From NCBI GenBank assembly GCA_024691325.1, contig JAILNR010000014.1, positions 1-64,000 of the forward strand: 64,000 nt of DNA. The letters are read 5' to 3'. Both the position numbers and the translations under genes were made by a program. The notes below the pieces were generated by a model. The model ran no database searches, was not told the origin of the DNA, and saw only the letters and a list, made by a program, of their open reading frames with translations. Shown piece by piece: positions 16,650 through 25,544 of this stretch; the stretch's first letter is position 1, and every line of letters begins with the position of its first letter. Source of the stretch: Saccharofermentans sp. GTDB taxonomy: Bacteria > Bacillota > Clostridia > Saccharofermentanales > Saccharofermentanaceae.

Positions 16650-19057
16650 GTGAAGATCGAATAGAGAATAACGAAGACTTAAACGTAAACGAGACCGGAA
16701 AGAGCAGAAATGAGAGGGTATCTCTTGGACTTACCCTCACGATCTATGCGCTCTGCGGTCTTTTCATTTTTTTTCTCGTAGGTAAACTCTATAAGACCAC
16801 AGTAATTGATTATGATATATACGCCAGAGCTGCTTCTAACCAGCAGTGGAGAATGATGTCATATGAGGCTGACAGGGGCATTATCTATGATGCGAACTTT
16901 ATGCCGCTTGCATCTAATACTTATAACTATACTGTTGTAATCTCACCTAAGATCCTGATGTCGAGCAGTGAGATAGAAGACGGAACTTTAACCAGAGCAC
17001 AGCTTATAACGGATTTCTCGACTTTGTTCGGTCTTACCGAGGAAGAACTTAATGAAGTTATTCCTGTAGATCCCAACGATACTAACGATCCGAGAAATGA
17101 TGTTGCCGGTATGGACCTTATACGTAATGTTGAGGCTGATGTGGCCGAGCCTGCCAAGACCTACTGCAATCAGCACTCTCTTGCGGGAATTTCTTTCGTA
17201 CCGGTTCCTCAAAGATATTACAATTACGGAAGTCTCGCGGCGCAGGTAATCGGATATGCGAGCAACGACGGTGTAAGTCTTAACGGCGTTTACGGACTCG
17301 AGGCTTACTACAACAGCATCCTTTCCGGTACTGACGGCTACAGATACTCTGAGGTTGACCAGGGTACCGAGGGCGTTCTTCCTTATTCTGACGCTATCTC
17401 CCAGCCTGCTGTAAACGGCAACAATCTGGTTCTTAATATTGATGTTAATGTACAAAGAATCTGTGAGGAAGTGTGCAGAAGCGCCTATCTTCAGTACAAC
17501 CCGAGAGACGGTATCTGCGCCATTGTTATGGACCCCTATACAGGTGCGATCCTTGCGATGGTATCTCTTCCTGACTACGATCTTAACGATCCTTATGAGA
17601 TACCCTACGGATATGATGCGATCAGCTGGAATGCACTAAGTGATGATGAACAGGTCGATTATCTCATGAGTAATGTCTGGAGAAACCGATGCATATCCGA
17701 TACATACGAGCCGGGTTCCACGTTTAAGGCCCTTACCACATGCATAGCCTTTGAAGAGAATCTTACTAACGAGAACGAGGAGTTCTCCGATGAACCGATT
17801 CAGGTGTCGGATATCGATACGATCTCATGCTGGCTTCAGAAGCAGCACGGCGGAAATCACGGTATTGAGAGCTTAAGACAGGCATTCGAGAATTCCTGTA
17901 ACCCTATCTTCGTTCAGCTCGCGCAGAGAATCGGAATACACAGGTATTATGAATATGTTCACATGTTCGGCTTCTATGAGACGACTGGTATCGATCTTCC
18001 GGCTGAAGGAACGGGTATCTTCCATACAGATCCTTCTGTTATCGACTTGAGCTGTTTGTCATTTGGTGAGTCTGCGACGGTTACGCCTATTCAGCTTCTT
18101 AATTCATATTGCGCAATCGTTAACGGCGGTAACCTAATGGTTCCTCACGTAGTAAGATACATAACCGATGAGAACGGAAATATCGTGGATGAGATCGAGC
18201 CTGAGGTCATAAGAACGATATTCTCTGAGAATACCTGCGCAAGAGTCCGTCAGCTGATGATCAACGTTGTTGACGAAGGTACAGGTACAGCAGGTCAGGT
18301 TCCGGGCTATTACGTAGCAGGTAAAACATCGACATCTACTATCGAGAACGGTCCTATGGCCGGTGCTCACGTTCTCTCATTCTCGTGCTTTGCTCCGTCC
18401 TATGATCCGAGGATCGCTGTTCTGGTCGTACTTAACAAACCTGTAGAGAATTCCGTCGGTTCATCGGCTGCTGCATCCACGGCGGCGAGAATCGTAGAAG
18501 AGACTTTAAGTTATATGGGCGTTCCGAGAATCCTTACCGAGGAAGACTATGATCAGCTCACAACAAGATACTGGGTTCAGCCTGTAGTAGGCCTTACCGC
18601 TACCGAGGCATCATCGAGAATCGGATATAACGGAATCTCGTGCGTTTACGGTTCACCAGGGATGACAGCTGATACTGTAGTAGGCTCCACATATCCCAGT
18701 ACTGATGCCCAGCTGTACAGCAGCGGAATCGTTATGCTGTATGCTGAAGATGAGAATATTCAGATGCTTACAAGTACGGTTCCGAATTTGTCGGGTAAGA
18801 CCGCGATCGAGTGCATGGAAGCATTACGAGACGTTAACCTTAACTGCCATATTGACGGTGATGTAATGGGAATATGTGTTACTCAAAGCGACCTTCCCGG
18901 AGCTACTGTTTTCGCAGGGTCCATTGTTAACGTAACGCTTGAGGACACCAGTATCGCCCCTGATGCGGAGTTGAGCCAGGAGCCCGAAAGTGAGGATGGT
19001 GTAGCACCGCAGGAGGATGAGACACAGGAGTCTGAAGAAGGAGGTCTTGTCGGCTGA
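16646..19057 (+). CDS. Class B penicillin-binding protein with PASTA domains (FtsI/SpoVD type)
   Basis: An 803-residue septal transpeptidase, larger than usual for FtsI. It has one membrane anchor (about 29-49) and a PBP dimer domain, then the transpeptidase domain. The active-site serine is S358 in GSTFK with K361, and SCN starts at 417. The third motif reads K560-T-S where most PBPs have KTG. Two PASTA-like domains lie at about 645-700 and 705-775, followed by an acidic tail. PASTA domains and location agree with SpoVD or PBP2x-like proteins. Division or sporulation use cannot be told apart here. It overlaps ftsL by 4 nt. Confidence 0.9.
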   Translation: MSEDRIENNEDLNVNETGKSRNERVSLGLTLTIYALCGLFIFFLVGKLYKTTVIDYDIYARAASNQQWRMMSYEADRGIIYDANFMPLASNTYNYTVVISPKILMSSSEIEDGTLTRAQLITDFSTLFGLTEEELNEVIPVDPNDTNDPRNDVAGMDLIRNVEADVAEPAKTYCNQHSLAGISFVPVPQRYYNYGSLAAQVIGYASNDGVSLNGVYGLEAYYNSILSGTDGYRYSEVDQGTEGVLPYSDAISQPAVNGNNLVLNIDVNVQRICEEVCRSAYLQYNPRDGICAIVMDPYTGAILAMVSLPDYDLNDPYEIPYGYDAISWNALSDDEQVDYLMSNVWRNRCISDTYEPGSTFKALTTCIAFEENLTNENEEFSDEPIQVSDIDTISCWLQKQHGGNHGIESLRQAFENSCNPIFVQLAQRIGIHRYYEYVHMFGFYETTGIDLPAEGTGIFHTDPSVIDLSCLSFGESATVTPIQLLNSYCAIVNGGNLMVPHVVRYITDENGNIVDEIEPEVIRTIFSENTCARVRQLMINVVDEGTGTAGQVPGYYVAGKTSTSTIENGPMAGAHVLSFSCFAPSYDPRIAVLVVLNKPVENSVGSSAAASTAARIVEETLSYMGVPRILTEEDYDQLTTRYWVQPVVGLTATEASSRIGYNGISCVYGSPGMTADTVVGSTYPSTDAQLYSSGIVMLYAEDENIQMLTSTVPNLSGKTAIECMEALRDVNLNCHIDGDVMGICVTQSDLPGATVFAGSIVNVTLEDTSIAPDAELSQEPESEDGVAPQEDETQESEEGGLVG

Positions 19058-19058
19058 T

Positions 19059-20576
19059 ATGACGATCAAGGAGCTGCTTGAAGGTAAAAGATACAGACTT
19101 ATCGCGGGGGACGAGAACCGAGAGGTTAATTCGGTCGAGTTTAACTCGCGGAAAATAGTAAGCGGCAGTGCATTCGTCGCCGTTAAGGGCTTTACTTCCG
19201 ACGGACACGATTACATCGACATGGCTGCGGATAAGGGTGCATCCCTGATAGTTGTGAACGACAAGCGTGACGGTCATGACGATGCCTCCTTAAAGGAGCT
19301 TTCTGAAAGTCATGGTGTAACAGTTATCTCCGTTCCTGATTCGCGTCAGGCATCAGCTTATCTTGCTGCTTCTTTCTTTTCTCATCCCGAGGATAAGCTT
19401 CATATAACGGGTGTTACCGGCACCAAGGGTAAGACCACGATCACGTTCATGATCCATGACATCCTTAACAGGTGCGGTAAGAAAGCAGGTCTTATAGGAA
19501 CTGTATGTAATCTTGTCGGAGACGAGAAGATTCATTCTTCCCACACAACACCTGAGGCAAGAGATACCTATGAGCTTATGTCACATATGGTGGAGCAGGG
19601 TTCGGAAGAGCTCGTTATGGAGGTGTCAAGCCAGGGGTTAAAGCTCGACAGAGTTTACGGCATGACATTTGATACCGGCTGTTTTACCAATCTTTATGAG
19701 GATCACATCGGCGGTAATGAACACCCCGATATGGAGGATTATATAAACTGCAAACTTAAGATGTTCGAGCAGACAAAAACTGCTGTTATCAATAAGGATT
19801 GCAGCATAGCAGACCGATGCATAATCAAGGCTTCGGAGTGCGGATGCAAGATCTATACTTACGGGTTGTCGGAAGGCTGCGACGTGAGAGCGGACAGTCT
19901 TGAGAACGGCATTAAGGACGGACGTGCCGGAACTTTCTTTGATCTTGAAAGCCCGTGGTATCAGGGCCGCTTCTTCGTTGCCATCCCGGGCGAGTTTAAT
20001 GTGTATAATGCGCTTTGTTCTATAGCTGCCGCTTACCTTGCGGGTGCCGATACAGAAGATATCAAAGAGAGCCTTCAGAGCATTGAGGTTCCCGGCAGAC
20101 TTCAGCATGTGCCTAATGATCTTGGAATAACGATTCTTGTTGATTATGCTCACAATGCGGCAAGCCTCGAGAATGTTCTCGATACGTTGAAAAGTGTTGC
20201 AAAAGGCAGGGTAATAACTGTCTTCGGCTGCGGAGGAGACAGATCTCATACCAGAAGATTCGAGATGGGTGAGGTGTCAGGAAATAAATCTGACTATACC
20301 ATCGTGACTTCCGATAATCCGAGAACGGAGGATCCGCTTGTTATCATCGGACATATTGTTTCCGCGATAAGTAAGACAAGCGGAAAGTATGAGACGGTAG
20401 TGGACAGAAGTGAAGCTATATACAAGGCTATTGAAACAGCGAATCCGGGCGACATCGTCCTGATCGCGGGAAAAGGCCATGAGGATTATCAGATATTCAA
20501 AGATAAGACGATCCATTTTGATGACTCTGAGGTTGCCTTCGAGGCGGCAAAGAATGTGAAGGAGAAAAGGTCATGA
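19059..20576 (+). CDS. murE: UDP-MurNAc-tripeptide synthetase MurE
   Basis: A 505-residue cytosolic ligase that adds the third amino acid to UDP-MurNAc-Ala-Glu using ATP. The P-loop is VTGTKGKTT (about 124-132). The DNPRTEDP motif near residue 420 is the signature of enzymes that add meso-diaminopimelate rather than lysine, so the wall is predicted to be meso-DAP type. I start at ATG 19059, one base after the PBP stop. It gives the family N-terminus MTIKELL and has AAGGAGG 14 nt upstream. An earlier in-frame ATG (19017) would overlap the PBP gene and sits too close to its own purine run. Confidence 0.93.
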   Translation: MTIKELLEGKRYRLIAGDENREVNSVEFNSRKIVSGSAFVAVKGFTSDGHDYIDMAADKGASLIVVNDKRDGHDDASLKELSESHGVTVISVPDSRQASAYLAASFFSHPEDKLHITGVTGTKGKTTITFMIHDILNRCGKKAGLIGTVCNLVGDEKIHSSHTTPEARDTYELMSHMVEQGSEELVMEVSSQGLKLDRVYGMTFDTGCFTNLYEDHIGGNEHPDMEDYINCKLKMFEQTKTAVINKDCSIADRCIIKASECGCKIYTYGLSEGCDVRADSLENGIKDGRAGTFFDLESPWYQGRFFVAIPGEFNVYNALCSIAAAYLAGADTEDIKESLQSIEVPGRLQHVPNDLGITILVDYAHNAASLENVLDTLKSVAKGRVITVFGCGGDRSHTRRFEMGEVSGNKSDYTIVTSDNPRTEDPLVIIGHIVSAISKTSGKYETVVDRSEAIYKAIETANPGDIVLIAGKGHEDYQIFKDKTIHFDDSEVAFEAAKNVKEKRS

Positions 20577-22021
20577 TCAGATTGTTTTCTCTTGATGAAG
20601 TAGTCTCAGCCGTCAACGGAGATGTTGTAAACCGCAAAGGTTACCTTGGCGGTACAGTGTTTGTAACAGGTGTATCGACGGATACGAGAACCATCAGTGA
20701 AGGTGAACTTTATATTGCCTTGAAAGGCGAGAATTTTGACGGACATGACTTCTGTGAAAAGGCTGTCCAGAAGGGGGCATGTGCTGTAATTGTCGACGGC
20801 ATAAAGAAAGTTCCGGAAGGCGCGATAGGAATTGTCGTTAAAGATACATTGACCGCTTTGGGAGATCTTGCAAGACACTACAGATTTAAGCTTGGTGCCA
20901 AGGTCATCGCCGTTACGGGTTCAGTTGGCAAGACAACAACACGTGAGATGATCAGAGTCGCTTTGGAGCCGTCATTTAAGGTGGTTTCCACCAAGAGAAA
21001 TCTGAATAATGATGTTGGGCTTCCCAAGACTATACTTTCCGCGCCTAAGGGCACTGAGATCATACTTCTTGAGATGGGTATGAGAGGCCTCGGACAGATA
21101 GAGTATCTGACAAAGGTCGCTAATCCCAATATTGCCGTTATCACGAATGTAGGATGTTCCCATATCGGTATCCTGGGGTCAAAAGAGAATATCAGGACTG
21201 CAAAGACCGAGATAATCAAAGGTCTTACCGATCACGGAATACTTATCGTAAACGGCGATGATCCGTTCCTGTTTGATTATGTCAGAAATATACTACCGAT
21301 AAATAACGGACTTGCAGCCGTATTTGCATCGGATAATGTTCCTTCCACTGTTACAAACTGCCCGATGTGTGTCAAAGCAACGGGTATAAAGGAACATAAC
21401 GGCATGGATTTTGATGTGTCTGTGTCTGTGAACGGCAGCGTAACTGAGAATAAAGGCCAGCACATAGGTCTTGGCGGTGAGCATAATGTCCGTAATGCCT
21501 GCTTCGCCCTTGCATGCGCAAAGCTTGCCGGTGCGGATATGGAATTGGCTTCAAAAGCCTTATCCTGCTATGAACCTATGGACGGAAGAGGGAAGACATA
21601 TTACGGAAAGAAGTATACGATCATCAATGATGCCTATAATGCTTCACCGGAGTCCATGGCGGCCGCTTTTGGCAATCTCGATTCTACCAATCCCGGATCC
21701 CGTAAGATAGCGGTTCTCGGAGGAATGAGAGAATTAGGTTATAATTCTCCCGAACTTCACGAACAGACAGGTGAGATTCTGGGCAAATACAAGTTTGATA
21801 AGATAATCGTAACAGGTGATGACAAGGATTCATTTGTGAAAGGTCTTAAGAAAACAGCACCTTCATCGGATGTGATCCTGTGTGAAGATACACAAGAGGT
21901 AAGGAAGAAGACTTTAGAGGTGGTAAGACCCGGCGATACGGTGTTGTTCAAGGCTTCGAATTCATTCGGATTCGAGAAGCTTGCCGGGGAGTTTATTGAT
22001 AATGACAAAGATAACGGTTGA
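20573..22021 (+). CDS. murF: UDP-MurNAc-tripeptide--D-Ala-D-Ala ligase MurF
   Basis: A 482-residue Mur ligase that completes the cytoplasmic pentapeptide precursor. It has the N-terminal MurF domain with SGVSTDTR-like VTGVSTDTRTI near residue 30. The P-loop is VTGSVGKTTT near 115, and TKRNLNNDVGLP follows. The C-terminal ligase domain contains NDAYNASPESM near 350. It overlaps murE by 4 nt. In most Bacillota mraY and murD follow here, but the next gene is ftsW. Confidence 0.95.
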   Translation: MIRLFSLDEVVSAVNGDVVNRKGYLGGTVFVTGVSTDTRTISEGELYIALKGENFDGHDFCEKAVQKGACAVIVDGIKKVPEGAIGIVVKDTLTALGDLARHYRFKLGAKVIAVTGSVGKTTTREMIRVALEPSFKVVSTKRNLNNDVGLPKTILSAPKGTEIILLEMGMRGLGQIEYLTKVANPNIAVITNVGCSHIGILGSKENIRTAKTEIIKGLTDHGILIVNGDDPFLFDYVRNILPINNGLAAVFASDNVPSTVTNCPMCVKATGIKEHNGMDFDVSVSVNGSVTENKGQHIGLGGEHNVRNACFALACAKLAGADMELASKALSCYEPMDGRGKTYYGKKYTIINDAYNASPESMAAAFGNLDSTNPGSRKIAVLGGMRELGYNSPELHEQTGEILGKYKFDKIIVTGDDKDSFVKGLKKTAPSSDVILCEDTQEVRKKTLEVVRPGDTVLFKASNSFGFEKLAGEFIDNDKDNG

Positions 22022-23237
22022 GAAGAAAACTAATATACCTTTGTTGCTCATGATGTTTGTAATCATCATGTTCGGTCTTGTCATACTTTATTCCGTATCA
22101 GGTCCTGCAGGTTATGCCAAGTCTGTTCATGATTCTGCTTACTACCTTAAAAGACAGATAATCTGGACTGTCGTAGGAATAGTTGCGGCTTTGTTTATAT
22201 CATTCCTGCCTGTAAATCTGTTCAAGCATCCGATCATTTATATGTCCGCATATTTTGTCAGTTTGGGACTTGCTGTGGCAGTTAAGGCATTCGGTACTGA
22301 GATCAACGGTGCAAGAAGATGGATCCTTATCGGAACCTACGAGCTTCAGCCTTCCGAGATATGTAAGATCGGCCTGATCATAGCTTTGGCGGGGTACAGG
22401 GAACATATAGTCAGATTACGTGCCAAAGGAATGTTTAAAGCCGGCTCTGCAAAACGGCAGGCATGGAATCACGCATTCTTGGATTTTATTCTGCCCGTGG
22501 GAGCATGTCTTCTCGTTGATGTACTCATCCTGTTTGAGCCCCACTTCTCATGTTTCCTTATTATCGGATTCGTTGTATTTATCTGTACTCTTAATTCCGG
22601 TACAGGTATCAGAGCGTGGTTCCTCGGAGGTCTTACGCTTTTACTTGCAGGTATTATCTTTGCTTCGGCATATGTTGCAGTTAATCCTAACTTCAGAAGA
22701 AACTTTGCTCACGTTTACCAGAGGCTTAATATCTTTGCAGCGACCAGCGGTGACGAGTCCGTTGAAGTTACGGAGGATGAGACCCGTCAGGTTACCAATG
22801 CCCATAATGCGTTAGGTTCAGGCGGAATGTGGGGAAGAGGAATCGGAAGCTCACGAGCTAAGTATAATTATGTATCTGAGGCCCAGAACGACTATATCTT
22901 CTCGATCTATGTTGAGGAGACGGGATTTGTCGGCGGCGCGATACTTATATTCTTATATGCACTGATGTTTGCCCTGTTTGTGGTGGTAATCTTACGAACG
23001 AACACCGTGTTCTCGCGAATGCTTGCCACGGGATGCTCGTCGCTTATTATGATACAGGTTATCCTGAATCTCGCCGTTGAGCTTCAGGTCGTACCATCAA
23101 CAGGTGTTACATTGCCGTTCGTAAGTTACGGCGGTACGGCACAGTTGTTCCTTCTTATCGCATACGGTCTTATTCTCTGCGTATCAAGAAGCGGAACATC
23201 TCCTGTACCTAAGAAGGGAAGCGTAACAATAGAATGA
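22002..23237 (+). CDS. ftsW: FtsW/RodA/SpoVE-type SEDS glycosyltransferase
   Basis: A 411-residue polytopic membrane protein with about ten spans, polymerising lipid II with its partner class B PBP. SEDS family blocks are visible: GARRWI near 105, LQPSEICKIG near 118, NAHNALGSGGMWGRG near 255, and the end block VTLPFVSYGGTAQL near 380. Its place beside the division PBP and murG supports a division or SpoVE role. ATG 22002 is preferred. A longer frame from TTG 21981 would overlap murF by 41 nt without benefit. Confidence 0.92.
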   Translation: MTKITVEKKTNIPLLLMMFVIIMFGLVILYSVSGPAGYAKSVHDSAYYLKRQIIWTVVGIVAALFISFLPVNLFKHPIIYMSAYFVSLGLAVAVKAFGTEINGARRWILIGTYELQPSEICKIGLIIALAGYREHIVRLRAKGMFKAGSAKRQAWNHAFLDFILPVGACLLVDVLILFEPHFSCFLIIGFVVFICTLNSGTGIRAWFLGGLTLLLAGIIFASAYVAVNPNFRRNFAHVYQRLNIFAATSGDESVEVTEDETRQVTNAHNALGSGGMWGRGIGSSRAKYNYVSEAQNDYIFSIYVEETGFVGGAILIFLYALMFALFVVVILRTNTVFSRMLATGCSSLIMIQVILNLAVELQVVPSTGVTLPFVSYGGTAQLFLLIAYGLILCVSRSGTSPVPKKGSVTIE

Positions 23238-24337
23238 AGAGATTTATAATTACCGGCGGAGGAACATCCGGTCATATTAATCCGGCGATTACTATAGCCG
23301 ATGCACTTAAAGAGTATTACGGCCCCCGTGAAGGCTGCGAGATCATCTTTGCGGGCCGTAAGGAAGGTCTTGAAGGTGAACTGGTTCCCAAGGCCGGGTA
23401 CGAGTTTAGGGATATCTGTGCCAAGCCGTTCCCTATGAAGCCCTCTGTCAAGCTTATTAAAGCTGTGATGGCATTTAATAAAGGTAAGAAGCAGTGCAAG
23501 CAGATAATACGTGAGTTTAATCCCGATGCGGTGATAGGAACAGGAGGATATGTCTGTGCTCCTGTTCTTGAGGCGGCTTCAGAATTGAAGATTCCCGTAA
23601 TTATTCATGAAGCAAATGCTTTCCCGGGAAGAGCAAACCGCATGATGGGCAGGAAGGCGGCACTGGTGTTAACAGGCTTCCCGAATCAGGAGAAGGATTT
23701 CCCGAAGGCAGGCAAAGTAGTCTATTCGGGCAACCCCATAAGGTCCGTGATGATCGGTAATGATTACGAGTCGTCCCGTAAGAAGTTAGGGATCGATCCG
23801 TCCCAGAAGCTCGTCTTCGCCATGGGCGGAAGTCTTGGCTCGAAGACCATAAATGACTTTGTCATAGCAGCTTCAAAGATGGAGAGGTTCTCCGATATCA
23901 AGTTTGTATTGGGAACAGGCAAGCAGCAGACGAAGAATATATCTGCTGAGGATCTGAGTGCACCTAATCTCGAATCACATATGTATATCAACAATCCTAC
24001 GGATTACATGACGGGTGCTGACGTGTGCATCACAAGATCCGGTGCCGTAACATGTGCTGAGACCGCAGCTATAGGCACCTGTTCCATATTGATTCCGTAT
24101 CCTCATGCTGCACATGATCACCAGACTTACAACGCTTCCGCTTTTGAGAAGATCGGAGGCTGCGTTATGATGGCGGACGCGGATGTTGCCGCAGGTAAGC
24201 TTTTCGACGTGCTCGAGGACCTTCTCCGGGATGACAAGAAGCGTGAGAGCATGAGACAGAATGCAAAGAAACTCGCGGTGCTCGACTGCGATGAGAAGAT
24301 AGTAAATGCCATAGAGGACGTTTTACGGGGTGAGTGA
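23234..24337 (+). CDS. murG: UDP-GlcNAc--lipid I transferase MurG
   Basis: A 367-residue GT-B glycosyltransferase that converts lipid I to lipid II on the inner membrane face. It begins with the membrane-proximal glycine loop ITGGGTSGHINPA (residues 6-18). A second loop, GTGGYVCAP, is near 96. The C-terminal UDP-GlcNAc domain has MGGSLGS near 195 and the block ITRSGAVTCAE near 262. It overlaps ftsW by 4 nt. Confidence 0.96.
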   Translation: MKRFIITGGGTSGHINPAITIADALKEYYGPREGCEIIFAGRKEGLEGELVPKAGYEFRDICAKPFPMKPSVKLIKAVMAFNKGKKQCKQIIREFNPDAVIGTGGYVCAPVLEAASELKIPVIIHEANAFPGRANRMMGRKAALVLTGFPNQEKDFPKAGKVVYSGNPIRSVMIGNDYESSRKKLGIDPSQKLVFAMGGSLGSKTINDFVIAASKMERFSDIKFVLGTGKQQTKNISAEDLSAPNLESHMYINNPTDYMTGADVCITRSGAVTCAETAAIGTCSILIPYPHAAHDHQTYNASAFEKIGGCVMMADADVAAGKLFDVLEDLLRDDKKRESMRQNAKKLAVLDCDEKIVNAIEDVLRGE

Positions 24338-25397
24338 AGACGATAACAAGAAGGAACTGGACGGTAAAGAGACGTCCGATGTGAAGGAGCCGCAGGAGGA
24401 ATCCCCTGTTAAAGCTGCTCCGGAAGAACCCTCAGAAGAAGAGGGTGTGGTTGTCGTTGAGTCTGAAGAGGAATCCGGGGAGCAGGACCGTGAGTCTGAG
24501 CCTTCGAATGAGGAGGAGAAACCTTCCGAACCCGAGACGCCTTCGCAGCCGAAGCCTTTAAACCGGCCCCGCAAGCATGCTCCCGCCCCTCGAAAAAAGA
24601 AAGACGAGAAGGAATACCTTCCTGATTTCCCTTATGATTTCAAGACTGTGTTGGGTGCGCTCCTTGCAGTGTCTCTGGTTATATTTATCTGGTCGGTGAT
24701 CTTCCATCCTTCTATGAGGATACAGAGTATAGATGTGGTCGGAAACTACGAGTTAAGCGATGAGCAGATCATGGATGCTCTTGATATTCATGTGGGCGAC
24801 CATATCCTCAAATTTACATTGCTTAAGGCGATGGCACTTGCCAAGAGTACGCCTTACATCGAGAACGTGAGCGTAAGGATAGATTTCCCGTCCTCGCTGA
24901 CCATCAATGTTAATGAGAGACACAAGCTTGCTTATATCAAGGTTCCTGACGGTTATATTGCTATAGACGAATTTGGAATGATACTTGAGTTTACAACGTT
25001 CGAGACCGAGGACGTTCACCCGGTTTTGTGCGGACTTGAGCTTAACAATGTTGTTGTAGGGTCATATACGGAGGTTACCGATTCGCTTGCGTTCAGGAAG
25101 ATGATCCTGGTGCTCGGAGCGGTCCTTGATGCTGACAGGAACTCGAACCACGACGACGGATATTACTTCTATGACAGTGTCAGAGAGGTGCGTGCGATAT
25201 CGTCAGGCCTCATATTCTTGACGATTGAACTTCCGGATGGAACTATCCTTCAGGTTAAGCTTGCAGGCATAGAGCACATTGCCGATGACATGCAGTGGCT
25301 CCTTTACGCGATAAGAGGAGATGCATTTGAAGGTCTGCCGGCCGGTTCCCTTGATATGACAGAAGAAGAAAAAATATATCGCGCGTATAATACTTAA
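24330..25397 (+). CDS. ftsQ: FtsQ/DivIB-type division protein
   Basis: A 355-residue bitopic protein. A long, acidic and Pro/Glu-rich cytoplasmic tail (1-95) ends in a basic patch, followed by one membrane span (about 108-128). A POTRA domain comes next (about 130-205, MRIQSIDVVGNYELSDEQI) and then the beta domain. It acts in the FtsQLB/DivIB complex at the septum. The start is GTG 24330, overlapping murG by 8 nt. The tail is longer and more charged than in typical FtsQ and may be disordered. It is followed by a promoter region rather than ftsA. Confidence 0.88.
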   Translation: MSEDDNKKELDGKETSDVKEPQEESPVKAAPEEPSEEEGVVVVESEEESGEQDRESEPSNEEEKPSEPETPSQPKPLNRPRKHAPAPRKKKDEKEYLPDFPYDFKTVLGALLAVSLVIFIWSVIFHPSMRIQSIDVVGNYELSDEQIMDALDIHVGDHILKFTLLKAMALAKSTPYIENVSVRIDFPSSLTINVNERHKLAYIKVPDGYIAIDEFGMILEFTTFETEDVHPVLCGLELNNVVVGSYTEVTDSLAFRKMILVLGAVLDADRNSNHDDGYYFYDSVREVRAISSGLIFLTIELPDGTILQVKLAGIEHIADDMQWLLYAIRGDAFEGLPAGSLDMTEEEKIYRAYNT

Positions 25398-25452
25398 TTT
25401 GCATTAATAACAAAAAAAGTTTAACATTACATGGTATGAGTGAAAAAATATA

Positions 25453-25481
25453 TTGTTGTAGTACGATATTTAGTTTAAAAT
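25453..25481 (+). promoter_or_regulatory. Promoter of ftsZ
   Basis: TTGTTG (25453-25458) and TAAAAT (25476-25481) are 17 nt apart in a very AT-rich intergenic region of about 150 nt. This would let ftsZ-nrdR be transcribed apart from the upstream wall genes. Confidence 0.55.
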
Positions 25482-25492
25482 CAAAATAATTG

Positions 25493-25506
25493 TACTATAT
25501 ATAGTA
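25493..25506. repeat. Palindrome at the ftsZ transcription start
   Basis: TACTATATATAGTA is a perfect 14-bp palindrome starting 12 nt after the -10 box and about 40 nt before the ftsZ ATG. It could be an operator, but AT-rich palindromes also arise by chance. Confidence 0.35.
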
Positions 25507-25544
25507 TATAAGCACATAAATTAACTCGATGGAGGGACTGACAA

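Noticed and set aside
19017..19061. Earlier start for murE at ATG 19017
   Set aside because: It would overlap the PBP gene by 41 nt and its GGAGG touches the start codon. ATG 19059 gives the normal MurE N-terminus.
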